This document shows, one piece after another, positions 1-10,380 of a DNA stretch of 64,000 bases (its first letter is position 1; every line of letters starts with the position of its first letter). Both the position numbers and the translations under genes were made by a program. Below the pieces are notes generated by a model. The model saw only the letters and a program-made list of their open reading frames with translations. It was not told the DNA's origin and did no database searches. The stretch spans positions 101,634,292-101,698,291 of the forward strand of contig NC_061510.1 of assembly GCF_022539505.1 (NCBI RefSeq), given 5' to 3'. The DNA comes from Lolium rigidum. Lineage: Eukaryota; Streptophyta; Magnoliopsida; Poales; Poaceae.

Positions 1-20
1 AGATACGTTTGAGACGTATC

Positions 21-2871
21 GGAGGATCTTGGAGCTCCTTCATGTGGATCTCTTTGGTCCCGTTACTCATGCAAGTCTTGGTGCGAAGAAACATTGCTTG
101 GTGATTGTTGATGACTACTCAAGATACACTTGGGTCTACTTTCTCAAGACGAAAGATGAGACTCAACAAATATTCATTGACTTTGCTACCGAGGTGCAAC
201 GCCAACACAACCTTCTCATTATGGCAATAAGAAGTGACAACGGCTCCGAGTTCAAGAACTACACACTCAATGATTTTCTTAGTGATGAGGGGATTCGACA
301 TCAATATTCCACTGCTTACACCCCTCAACAAAATGGTGTTGCGGAGAGGAAGAACCGGACTCTTATGGATATGGCAAGGTCTATGATGGCGGAGTATAAA
401 TCCCGCTATAACTTTTGGGCCGAAGCCATCTCCACCGCTTGTCACTCCTCCAACCGGCTCTATCTCCGCAAGGGCTTGAACAAGACTCCATATGAAATAC
501 TCACCGGGAACAAGCCTAATATCTCATACTTCAAGGTGTTCGGGTGTAAGTGTTTCTACAAAATCAAAGGAGTTCGTTTATCTAAATTCGCTCCTAAAGC
601 TTTGGAGGGTATATTTGTTGGTTACGGTGTCGAGTCTCACACTTATAGAATCTTTGATATAGCCTCCGGGATTATCATTGAATCTTGTAGTGTGAGGTTC
701 GAAGAAAATGATGGCTCCCAAGTGGGGCAAGTTGATGTTTGTGCAGGTGATGAAATACCTCAAGATGCCATAGTAAGAATGGGTGTGGGATTTTTCCGCC
801 CCATTGAGGGACACGGTGTGGCGTCTCGGGAAGGACTATGCTCTACCACGGTGGAGCCCTCATCTTCTCAACATCAACAAACCCCATCAAGTGAAGCAAA
901 TGATGCACCAACCCAAGAACAAGAACAAAACCCTCCCTCTAGTGTGCAAGATCAAGGACAAGATCAAGGACAAGATCAAGGTCAAGATCAACCAAGAATT
1001 CATGATGGTTCCGACGAGTATCCATTTGATATTTGCTCCGCACCAAATGATGTCCAAGATCAAGCACATGATGTTGAGCACTCACAAGAAATTGTAGTTG
1101 CTCAAGTTGAAGGTCAAGACGGGGACCCAAAAGATCAAGTTGATCAAGTGATACCTCCAAGGCCAAGAAGAACCAAGGAGCAGATCGAGGCCCATCGTCT
1201 AGCAAGAAGAGAAAGGAACCTTGAGCTTCGTGATCACACTCATGATAAGGTTCTTGGTGATATAAGGGCAAAGGTTTCCACAAGAAGGCAATTGGCTAAT
1301 TTTAGCAACCATCATGCTTATATCTCCTTAGTGGAACCCAAGAAAGTATTTGAAGCCCTTGAAGATTCGGATTGGATGGAAGCTATGCATGAAGAACTCA
1401 ACAACTTCAAGCGCAACAAAGTGTGGACCTTAGTAGAGAAGCCAAAGGAGTGCCGCAATGTTATTGGCACTAAATGGATATTCAAGAACAAGCAAGATGA
1501 GTTTGGCAATGTTGTGAGGAACAAGGCAAGATTGGTGGCTCAAGGGTTCTCTCAAGTTGAGGGAATTGACTTTGGAGAAACCTATGCTCCCGTGGCTCGC
1601 CTTGAGTCCATCCGTATCCTTCTTGCTTATGCATCGCATCATAACTTTAAGTTACAACAAATGGATGTGAAAAGTGCATTTCTTAATGGTCCTTTGCATG
1701 AAGAGGTTTATGTTAAGCAACCCCGGGGTTCGAGGATCTCAACTTCCCTAACCATGTCTACAAGCTCGATAAAGCTCTTTATGGTCTCAAACAAGCTCCT
1801 AGAGCTTGGTATGAGCACCTTAAGGAATTATTGGTAGACCGTGGGTTTGATGTTGGGCTAATCGATCCCACTCTTTTTACTAAGAGGGTCAATGGGGAGC
1901 TTTTCGTTTGCCAATTATATGTTGATGATATTATCTTTGGCTCTACTAACAAAGCTTTCAATGATGAATTCTCAAAGCTTATGACCGATAGGTTTGAGAT
2001 GTCTATGATGGGAGAGATGAAGTTCTTCCTTGGTTTTGAGATCAAGCAATTGAGAGGAGGAACCTTCATCAACCAAGCAAAATATCTCCAAGACATGCTC
2101 AAGAGGTTCAAGATGACCGAGATGAAAGGTGTTGCCACTCCTATGGTTACCAAATGTCATCTTGCACTTGATCCCAATGGTAAAGAGGTGGATCAAAAGG
2201 TATATCGCTCCATGATTGGATCCTTGCTTTACCTTTGTGCATCTAGACCGGACATAGTGTTGAGTGTTGGTGTGTGTGCAAGGTATCAAGCTTCTCCTAA
2301 GGAGAGCCACATGATAGCTCTCAAGAGAATCTTTCGATATTTGGTTGATACCCCAAGATATGGTATTTGGTACCCCAAAGGCTCAAGTTTTATTCTCAAT
2401 GGGTACACCGATGCGGATTGGGCGGGAGACAAGGATGATAGGAAATCAACCTCCGGGGCTTGCCAATTTCTTGGTAGGTCCTTGGTGTGTTGGTCATCTA
2501 AGAAGCAAAATTGTATATCTCTCTCCACCGCCGAAGCCGAATATGTTGCCGCCGCAAGTGGATGCACTCAATTGTTATGGATGAGGCAAACTTTAAAGGA
2601 ATACGGTGTCATTTGTGACAAAGTGCCTCTATTATGTGACAATGAAAGTGCTATCAAGATTGCCTATAATCCGGTGCAACATTCAAGAACGAAGCATATT
2701 GAGATCCGGAATCATTTCATTAGGGATCATGTTGCCCGTGGTGATATTGAGCTCATCTATGTTCCTACCAAAGATCAACTTGCCGATATATTCACGAAGC
2801 CTCTTGATGAAGCAAGGTTCACTTATTTGAGGAATGAGCTAAATATCATTGATTCAAGGAGTATAGCTTGA
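21..2871 (+). pseudogene. Copia pol: integrase, reverse transcriptase, RNase H (frameshifted)
   Basis: This encodes the replication enzymes of the copia element: integrase inserts the cDNA, and reverse transcriptase with RNase H makes it. The integrase catalytic triad is visible: D at 47-49 (HVDLFGP), D at 236-238 (RSDNGSEF) and E at 344-346 (NGVAERKNR). A Q/D-rich linker follows (about 840-1200). The reverse transcriptase starts near 1370 ([10 protein letters not shown]) and has the YVDD box at 1918-1929. RNase H has DADWAGD near 2405 and STAEAEYVA near 2522, and the protein ends IIDSRSIA with a stop at 2871. One base appears missing in the C run near 1722, so the frame changes between the VKQP motif and the next conserved block; the downstream frame is open from about 1726. 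The N-terminal part lies left of the window. The domain assignment is secure. Confidence 0.93.
943..998 (+). repeat. Short tandem repeat in the pol linker (QD/QG repeats)
   Basis: About four copies of a 12-base unit, caagatcaagga and variants, encode alternating Q, D and G between integrase and reverse transcriptase. Related degenerate copies continue to about 1130. The linker is poorly conserved in copia elements, so repeat expansion here is probably neutral. Confidence 0.8.
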
Positions 2872-3489
2872 CCATCTTGCAAACACACCTTCGTCTCAAA
2901 ACTTTATTTGGTTTAGATGTGGGCATGGAAATAGGGGAGTGCGGTTTAAATTATTGAGCTATCCCTCCCCCATAATGCCAACATTAAAGATTTCATTCTC
3001 GTTATATCATATGTTGATATGTGAGCTTAAATGATGAGTATTGGTTTGGACCCAAGATATATCTTCGCGGTGCCATATCATAACACTCATATATGGTGGC
3101 CTAGGCCACCGCACTCTTCTTCGTGAAGAGTTGGAGTTGTTTGGATCTTCATTGGATTTTATTGACATCTCCTTGTTTATGGGAAATCACTCATTTTTGG
3201 CCTTCATTTGCATTATTTGCAAAAATGAGTGATCATGTACCATCTCACAGTTTGGCGTATCTGTCCTAAGCCTATCTCATCTAAGACATATCCTTCACCT
3301 TCTCCAAGTGCACCTTTGTTCGTGTCAAAATCCTGTTTTTGGGCACAGTTTCCTGTTCCACCGGAAGTTCCGGTCGTTTCGACCGGTACTTCCGGCTGGT
3401 ATCTTTTCGCCAGTTCAGCCCTGTTCGCGTCCAGCTGGGTGGTTCCTGCGAGACCGGAAGTTCCGGCTCCAACGAGCGGAACTTCCGGC
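2872..3489 (+). other. Spacer between pol and the extra ORF
   Basis: No long ORF that looks coding. The first part is AT-rich. From about 3340 it becomes GC-rich and carries the first cluster of GGAAGTTCC palindromes. This position matches the long 3' untranslated region of SIRE/Maximus elements. Confidence 0.6.
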
Positions 3490-3491
3490 CT
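3355..3491. repeat. Cluster 1 of CCGGAAGTTCCGG-type palindromes
   Basis: At least four copies of the near-palindrome ccggaagttccgg or its half (accggtacttccgg, gcggaacttccgg) lie within 135 bp, just upstream of a TATA box. A second cluster lies at 3884-3963. Such arrays can form hairpins or bind a dimeric factor; which, if either, is not visible. Confidence 0.75.
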
Positions 3492-3560
3492 TAAGTGGCC
3501 ACTATATAACTGGGCCGAACGGGTGAGCAGTTCCATCTTCCTCACTTTTCCCCTTTCCAA
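3490..3560 (+). promoter_or_regulatory. Candidate internal promoter (TATA box) for the extra ORF
   Basis: The sequence gccactatataactggg puts a TATA box at about 3502-3508. It is followed by a C/T-rich leader (ttcctcacttttccccttt) like cereal 5' UTRs, and then an ATG in good context (ctccatggctcc) at 3681. Transcription from here would be independent of the LTR. This is inference from sequence layout. Confidence 0.45.
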
Positions 3561-3680
3561 GATCTATTTGGTGGTGCTCCTCCCCTGTGACGGCTGCTGC
3601 TCCTCCGGCCGGATCTCCCTCCTCCGGCGTTCCCCGCCGGATCGTCTCCGTGGATCGGCATCCTCTCCCTCTTCTCCTCC

Positions 3681-5449
3681 ATGGCTCCCCCGGTTTGTGC
3701 CCTCTCCCTCTCTATGTGTGGGTAGACCTCACTAGATGAAATATAGGGCATACTCTAGGCAAAGCTATGGTAGAAATCCTCTAGATGCCTTTCCTCTACT
3801 AGATCGTGCTTAGGATGTCGTGGTAATGCGGTTCACTTAGCCATTGGCTCAGATCTGGTGAGAAACTGCCGCTATTTTCGAACAGCCGGAAGTTCCGGCC
3901 CCTCACGCCGGAACTTCCGCCCCGGGGCGGAACTTCCGCCGGTTCTCACCGGAACTTCCGGCCTGGCGATTTTTTCTGCAGTTACCCAATATCCTGTGCA
4001 TGCTCTGGTTTTTGGCCTCCTTGCTTATGTGCGCTCATTCATCATTCCTATCATATTGATTCCTTTACCAGGTGGTTCCAAGAAGAGAGGCAAGGATCAT
4101 GTGGATGAGGTTGAGGAAGAACTAGAGCAAACCCGACCATCCAAGCTCACCACTCGCCAGCAAGCTGCAGCTGCTCAGAGGCTCAAGTCACCGGCTGTTC
4201 GTGGGAAGAACATCCATGTATCCGTGAAGGGCATGCAATATCTTGAGTACAAGGAGCTCCGTGACATGAACCCTTACCTCACCCCTCGGAACAATAGGGT
4301 TGGGGATAAGCGGTTCCACAACAAGACCCAAGAGGAGATATTCTATGAGATCTACATTCCATTCAAGAAGGGGTAGCCCCTCAACATGCTATTGACACCG
4401 GGAAGATGGCCGCTAATAAGTACTTTGAAGAAGCCTATGCTATGTGTGGAGAGTTTGGGCTCTATCCCATTATGGAGCTCAACAAGGACTATGATGTTGG
4501 GTTGATTCAACAATTCTATGCCACCGTCCACTTTGAGCAAGATGAAGCAAGAACATTTCGGTGGATGACTCATGAGAGGCTCCTTGAGTCTAACTTGGCA
4601 AAGTTTGGAGCCGCCCTTGGATATCCTCGCTACCCGGGCGTTGATGCAAATGGTTGGAGGTGCCATGATAGCTCATGGGCTCAAACAAGGGAAGTCTTGG
4701 AGCACCTCTACATCCCCGGTTGGGGTGTTCCGGGCAAGAGTGCGGATCTTCTCCCCACTTGGGATATTATGCTTAGAGTCTACCGGGAAACTATTGGACC
4801 GAAGGGTGGAAACCTTGATGAGCTACATCTTTATGAAGTGGATCTTATGGCCAACTCTTTTGCTAAGAAGGGCACCGGTGAGAAGCTTGATGTGATGGAC
4901 TACATCTATCATGAGATGTGGTCATGTGTGATGGAGAAGAAGCTTCCCGCCTTTGCTCCAGTACATTATGAAGCTCATTGAGGACACTTGGATGGATACT
5001 TGTCAGGCTAGACTCGTTCAATCCATTCCACTCACTCTCACATCCCATGAAGTGAAGTCATTGAGGGCCAAGCGCCACAACTCTCCTCTTGAAGATGTTA
5101 ACCCCATGGATGAGAAGCCACCTAGCTGGGCCTCCAAGCTAGCACGCCGCATGAGACAGATCTTTTGCCTCACCTCTGCGAGTCAACCACCATCGAGTAT
5201 CGGCGGCATGTTGAAGCCAAGAAGTCAAGGGTGCGTCAGAAGAGCATCATGAGGGCCCTTGAGGTGGAAGTGTCTCCCCCCGGATCCGAGGAGAATGTCA
5301 CTCCGGAAGCTGAGTGGGTCTCTCGTTATGGTGTCCCTCTTCCTCCGGATGGCCTTGAGATCGAGTCTCCTCCTCACACTCCTCCCTACCCCGGCGCTCC
5401 ATCGAACCTCCCTCCCGGCTGGGCTAACGCCGACCCTTGGGGCGCGTAG
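3681..5449 (+). pseudogene. Extra (env-position) ORF of SIRE/Maximus element, intron-like gap and frameshifts
   Basis: SIRE/Maximus elements carry an additional ORF of uncertain function between pol and the 3' LTR, often called env-like. Here a short start (ATGGCTCCCCCG at 3681) is followed by GT, and coding resumes after an AG at about 4072, suggesting an intron of about 380 bp holding the second palindrome cluster. The downstream protein has a basic N-terminus (GGSKKRGKDHVDE), then a conserved region (KNIHVSVKGMQYLEYKEL, ARTFRWMTHERLLE, PSWASKLARRM) and ends PPGWANADPWGA at 5449. The reading frame shifts at about 4374 (G run), about 4965 and about 5165. I see no clear signal peptide or membrane segment, so an envelope role is not supported. 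The exact splice phase at 4076 does not fit simply, so the intron is tentative. Confidence 0.7.
3884..3963. repeat. Cluster 2 of CCGGAAGTTCCGG-type palindromes
   Basis: Five copies or half copies of ccggaagttccgg lie in 80 bp, in the presumed intron of the extra ORF. The spacing is irregular (about 13-22 bp). They match cluster 1, so the two clusters probably share an origin. Confidence 0.75.
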
Positions 5450-5893
5450 TTTCTCCTTTTCCTTTTTGGTGCTTTGGTGCCAAAGGGGGAGAGTGAGACC
5501 TTATTAGGTTGCTCTTCGGTGGGTATTTGCATGGGGGAGTCACAAGCTCGTGTTGGCTTTGATTTTTATTGCTTGTGATTCTAGTTATCTTTATGGTGTC
5601 GAACTATGTCCTTAGCTATTTGGTTTGTAAACTCTATCTATGTGCTTGGAACCTTATATTTGTGTATGGTAAACTCCGTATGTGAGTCTTCCTTGGTTAT
5701 CTTTGTGTGCATGATCTTATTATCCATATGCTTATCACTATGTTGTATTGCTAACCCTTGGAAGACGGATGCAAAATCACAAGGGGGAGCTTCTTATGTA
5801 CCATTGCTCATATCTAGGGGGAGCTCCTCTATATCTCTCACATTGTTGTTTACATTATCCATTCCTTGCAAATACTTGTGTTGTCATCAAACA
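5450..5893 (+). other. 3' untranslated region with AGGGGGAG motifs
   Basis: No gene. Short purine motifs recur: caaagggggagag near 5485, acaagggggagct near 5782 and ctagggggagct near 5815. They resemble the true polypurine tract at 5894 and may be duplicated or decoy copies of it. Confidence 0.6.
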
Positions 5894-5909
5894 CCAAAAA
5901 GGGGGAGAT
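5894..5909 (+). other. Polypurine tract (PPT) of the copia element
   Basis: The run aaaaagggggagat sits immediately before the 3' LTR, where the RNase-H-resistant primer for plus-strand DNA is expected. Confidence 0.85.
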
Positions 5910-6794
5910 TGAAAGAACATTTCCAGCCCTTTTGGGTTTTGTGTGTTTGATGTCAACACTATGTATATTTTTATGTGTGTTGATGTAGACAGGTACAAGC
6001 CATCAAAAATTATGTTGGATCGGTGTATTGGTTTAGCTGTTCTGAAGTTCTGCAGGTTTTCTGTGTCTGGCGGAAGTTCCTCAATCATTGCAAGAAAAAT
6101 CTGCCAAGCTTCACCACCATTAGAGCCACCTCAAGAACACAAGATTTGCAAGATCTCCTTCCTCCCCCAACCAAAGCTCTTGATCTTTGGGGATTCGAAG
6201 GAGAAGACACCGATCTACATCCTCACCGAAGCGTTCTTCATTTCCCCCTCTCTTGTTTGAGGGATCTCATGCTAGTGTTCCTATTTGGTTCCCTAGTAGA
6301 TTTGTGTTGATGTATTGTTGTTGATTGTTGTGTTGTAACTGATTTGGGAGCCTCCAATTTGGTTGTGGATGTGTGCCCCAAGAACCTTGTAAAGTCCCGG
6401 TTTCCGCCTCGAGGAAATCCCTTAGTGGAAGTGGGCTAGGCCTTCGTGGCGTTGCTCACCGGAGATCTGAGTGAAGCCTTCGTGGCTGTTGGTTTGGCTT
6501 TCGTAGCAACCACACTCCTCCAAACGTAGACGTACCTTCTTGCAAAGGAAGAGAACTACGGGAATCATCTCCGTGTCATCGCGTGCTCCACTCTCGGTTA
6601 TCTCTATCCTATTCTATCTCTATATTGCTTAGCTATATCTTGCTTAGTTGTTAGCCTTGTCATATAGGTAAATTCACTTAGTTGCATATCTAGAGAATTT
6701 ACCTTTTGTGTCAAGCCTAAATTGAAAAATAACTAAAAATTGGTTAGCACCTATTCACCCCCCACCCCTCTAGGTGCGGCATACGATCCTTTCA
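5910..6794 (+). repeat. 3' LTR of the SIRE/Maximus-type element (885 bp)
   Basis: It starts TGAAAG and ends CTTTCA, a perfect 6-bp terminal inverted repeat. The end carries the family's characteristic ttcaccccc-ctctaggtg stretch. The flank ATTAC (6795-6799) is the expected right copy of the target duplication, but the left copy is outside the window. Confidence 0.88.
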
Positions 6795-7588
6795 ATTACC
6801 CCACTTGACTTGTTACCTTTGCCCATACATGAGAGAGTTAATATGGAGGCATCCAAGAGGGCAGATTTTGTGCGAAAAATCCATGTGAAGACTAAAGAGT
6901 TGATAGAGAAGAAAGGCAAGAGCAATGCTGCAAGGATGAATAAGAAGCGCAAAGAGATGTTGTTCAAGCCTGGTGATATGGTCTGGGTACATTTTCGCAA
7001 GGATAGGTTCCCGAAGTTGCGGAAGTCTAAGTTGAAGCCTCGTGGTGCTGGTCCTTACAAAGTGCTTGCCAAGATCAATGATAATGCATACTCGATAGAT
7101 CTTCCAGTTGATGAGTTTGGTGTCAGTAATTCTTTCAATGTTGCTGATTTGACACCATATGATGGAGAAGACCTTGAAGCGTCGGGGTCGACGCCTTTTG
7201 AAGGGGGGGAGATGATGAGGACATCCCTACTACACCATTACCTCCGTCACTGATAAATGAAGATGAACCTGCTGTGAAGCTCAAGTCCAATGAAGTTCGG
7301 ATTGGACCAATTACAAGGGCTCGTGCGAAGCTACTTAAACAACAGGTGAACTTGTTTCTAAACGGTACTTTGATTGATGAGAACTTTATACTACCTAAGT
7401 CCTATTACTTATGTATCATCAGGTATCAAGAGGAGACGAGCATCGCACGAGGAGGAGAGGAGCAGCTGGACATGAAGACGGACGTCAAGATGGACATGAA
7501 GCTGGACATGGAGCTGGACATGAAGATATCTCATGGACGCGCGAGGGAGGAGCGGGAGGCATGCGCGAGAGGAGAAGAAGACGTCTAG
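6795..7588 (+). pseudogene. CRM-like gypsy integrase C-terminus, running into the 3' LTR
   Basis: This is the C-terminal end of a Ty3/gypsy integrase: TPLDLLPLP, then the conserved [17 protein letters not shown] and [14 protein letters not shown] blocks, then [15 protein letters not shown] further conserved stretch, IGPITRARAKLLKQQV, is encoded beyond the polypurine tract inside the 3' LTR. Coding into the 3' LTR with a C-terminal extension is a known trait of CRM (centromeric retrotransposon) chromoviruses. The frame shifts at the G run near 7201, so the two parts lie in different frames. Everything N-terminal is displaced by the SIRE/Maximus insertion at 6795. CRM assignment is moderate; another chromovirus lineage is possible. 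Confidence 0.78.
7198..7212 (+). other. PPT of the CRM-like element, inside the pol frame
   Basis: The purine run gaagggggggagat lies directly before the LTR start TGATGAGG. It also encodes part of the polyprotein, and the pol frameshift falls in its G run. Confidence 0.7.
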
Positions 7589-8264
7589 GCCGGTCCAGCA
7601 CCCGGTTAGACCGGCCTCCAGACCGGCCAGTCCGGTCCCTGGCCCGGTTGACCGGGCGCCAACCGGATGGGATGCATCGTACCGGGCTAAAATCGGAAAG
7701 TTGCGAAGTTTCCGGTTGCCGCCCGGTTGACCGGACGCCAGACCGGCCGATCCGGTCCCTGGCCCGGTTGATCGGACTCCAGACCGGATTCGTCCGAGTC
7801 TGTCTCGACCAGATCTATTCTGGGTCGGTTATTTTTGTATCTTTTCGACCAGGAGTCGTCCCGGACGCCTATATAAGTGCCCAGGACGCCCCCTAGCTGC
7901 TTTAGACCACGTTTAAGATAAACCCTAGTTCTTAGTTGTTTGCTCTAGCAAAACTATTGAATCCCTACACCATATTGCTTGATATTGTGTAGATCCTGAA
8001 AAAGTCTTGTGTGATCTGTTGTTCCATTGGGAATTAGATGTTTCACTTACCGCTTCGTGGTCGGCGGCTACGTGCACAAGTATGTGGAGTTGCGAATATC
8101 TTGCAGGGTTGAGAGCTGTTGCATTGGCGACAGGGACCAATCGAGAGATCTCGTTGCGTCATACAAGTTATCATCCACTACATCGTCGTGTTTCTCCGCT
8201 GCCATCACCCCGTGATCATCATCACCTCCGTTGCTTACTGAGAAGATCGGGCCACCCCATATCA
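7213..8264 (+). repeat. 3' LTR of the CRM-like gypsy element (about 1.05 kb)
   Basis: The left boundary is set by the PPT and TGATG, and the right by TATCA at 8264. The right boundary is confirmed by the related copy at 25164-25798, which ends at the same point and is followed by a primer-binding site. A TATA box (cctatataagtgcc) lies near 7868. The middle is rich in ccggttgaccgg and related short repeats (7600-7790), which produce spurious arginine-rich ORFs. Confidence 0.75.
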
Positions 8265-10380
8265 CTCCGACCACGCCGACACGCACCCACGTGTGTCGTC
8301 TCCCGTTCCATCCCCAGCCTGGTATCCATCCTGCCCAATTTGTTTCCTATTCATCTCCAATCATGTTCCTCATCAAGTCTCTATTCGTCAAAGGCATCAC
8401 TCAACTCGATGTAAATAGGTGTTTCTACAGACCCGTCACTTGTAAATGATGAGCAATACTGTATGAAGGAGCTAAATACTAAAGTTTTTGAAACCAGTGT
8501 AAGCATTAAAATTGTATCCGTCATGAAGGCACACCACTCACTAAAGAGGTAAATGCATAGGGCATAATATCTACCATTTAAATCGAATCCATGACGCTGC
8601 TTATGAGCTCACATTTTATGTCCCTCTTTTTATGCTTCTGCAGAATCAGTAAAGCTCAAACCATGACTCTAATCATGTGAACGTGATAAAAAGTAGAATG
8701 AATGATCACCATAACTAATCCAAACTTAGCAGTAAAGATGTTATATTAATATATTATAATACGGATATCGTCAACATTGAATCACTTGTTATGAAAATAA
8801 ATTGATTTAAAGATAAATTTCTGAACAAATATGTGACGACATTATCTCCAACTTACCAAGAATCAACCTATAGCCTAGGCTCAAGGACTATTGGCATATA
8901 GTCCAGCCTGAAGGAAACTGTCTGTTCAACTATCAACCTAAGCATAAGCTACAAATCAAAATAATAAAAATAATAAAAACTGAAGGATTGGAGATATGTT
9001 AGTTAATTCAGTAAGTGCATTTGATGGAGAGGTCGAGAAAGACCAAGAATGGAGGCTCATCGTGTACGTGCGGCATGTCCCCATGAGCACACTTTCTCAA
9101 CGACGAATACCTCATATGGGGTAGGTCATGGATTGACATGGACCAACACGCCGGACTCCCAGTATTTATAAGTCTCGAACATCGCCACATCGTCTCAAAC
9201 CATCACACTCGCGAGAGATCAAGATAAAGATCAAGATAAATATAGATATCATATGTTTTTTAGGTCTTACCCAAGTAAGGAGAGATCCAGCGCTTGTTAT
9301 TTGGTTCTGTTATTTGCTTTCCATCTATTTAAAAATTCTCCTCATTGCGGTCATTCCAAGATTGTTGATATCTTATATACTTCCATAATTGTTGGACGTA
9401 TCTATTTTCTTGATTGTGCATTTGGATTTGATACAGAATCAATAAGTCTATTTTTTCTGAGCGATCTGGGAACATTTTGTCTGAGGGATGATAGTAAAAC
9501 GATTGATGTTGGAGGTGATATTTTTTCCTTGATGATGGACGCGATTGTTTTCTTGATTGAAGCTGGACAGGTCTGTTTCCTTGTAAAAGCAATTTGGACA
9601 TGATTGACGCTGGACGTGTTTCTCTACGTGTGTGTATTTACATGTTTCCTTTTGAAAGGAATCTAGACATGATTTTTTCGTGCATGTTGATATGCTAAAC
9701 AGTCCGATCGTCAACTATGCTTAGATGAAAACAATATTCACGCCCAGGCTTGTCACCAAGGAGCAGCTCTACCAGCCACACTTGCTTATCAAGATACTTA
9801 ACTTCATTGTTTACAACAAAGTTAGTGGGTTGAATATCGTGGGTTGCAACCATAAGAGAGGAAGACCTGACTTAGGATAAGGCTCAGCAAGCTTGCTTAG
9901 GGCTACTGCTTTGTTCATCTGATGGGTGTTTTTGCAGACCCATGTAAGCAAATAACTACTATATTAAAGATGATCAACTTCGATTTTTCTCATAATTTTG
10001 GGCTTCTTCTGAATTTACTGAGGTAGAGTTCTCTTGTGTGCAGTCTGGGGTTGTGTAGCGTTTTGGAAAAAGTTAGTTATGTTTTACTACCAAGGCTACG
10101 CATCAATGGTGGATCTTCCCCTTGTGTGGCCGTAGCTGGCACATTGACTTTGTCGCTGCTTCGATTTCTGTGTTGTTGGTCGGTTCTCGAGCGTTTTGAT
10201 CCATCGACACTTTGAGCGGATATTTTTTCTCCCGATTCATTCCTGATCTCCTCGCGTCTGGGCCTCTCTGGAAAACCCGTGCCTCCCCAATTGCCTTTCT
10301 CCACCATAATCATTGTAGCAAGAGAGAGGCAATAATCCATATCCACACTACCGATGACAGAGATTTTGCGGTGGTCGGCA
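8265..10380. other. Gene-poor sequence, no identified element
   Basis: Mostly AT-rich with no ORF I can support. A TATA-like box (agtatttataag, near 9160) and a doubled gatcaagataaa (9219-9242) precede an open frame of 116 codons at 9253-9603 that resembles nothing I know and has no coding-like composition. I see no LTR, TIR or RNA gene. Confidence 0.5.

Larger units (their letters stand above)
21..6794 (+). mobile_element. SIRE/Maximus-type Ty1/copia retrotransposon (left part outside window)
   Basis: The order integrase, reverse transcriptase, RNase H, long 3' region with an extra ORF, purine tract and 885-bp LTR is that of the SIRE/Maximus lineage of copia elements. The gag, protease and 5' LTR are not in the window. 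The 3' LTR ends at 6794 and is followed directly by gypsy integrase sequence, so this copia element inserted into a CRM-like gypsy element. The first 20 bases may belong to another element (see findings). Pol and the extra ORF are both frameshifted, so this copy is not autonomous. Lineage is assigned from remembered family features, not a search. Confidence 0.88.

Noticed and set aside
7411..7896. 161-codon arginine-rich frame in the CRM-like LTR (and its partner near 25162)
   Set aside because: It comes from ccggttgaccgg-type repeats in the LTR; the two LTR copies do not keep the frame conserved.
9253..9603. 116-codon frame after a TATA-like box
   Set aside because: No similarity I recognise, no codon bias and no conserved motif; chance is the simplest explanation.
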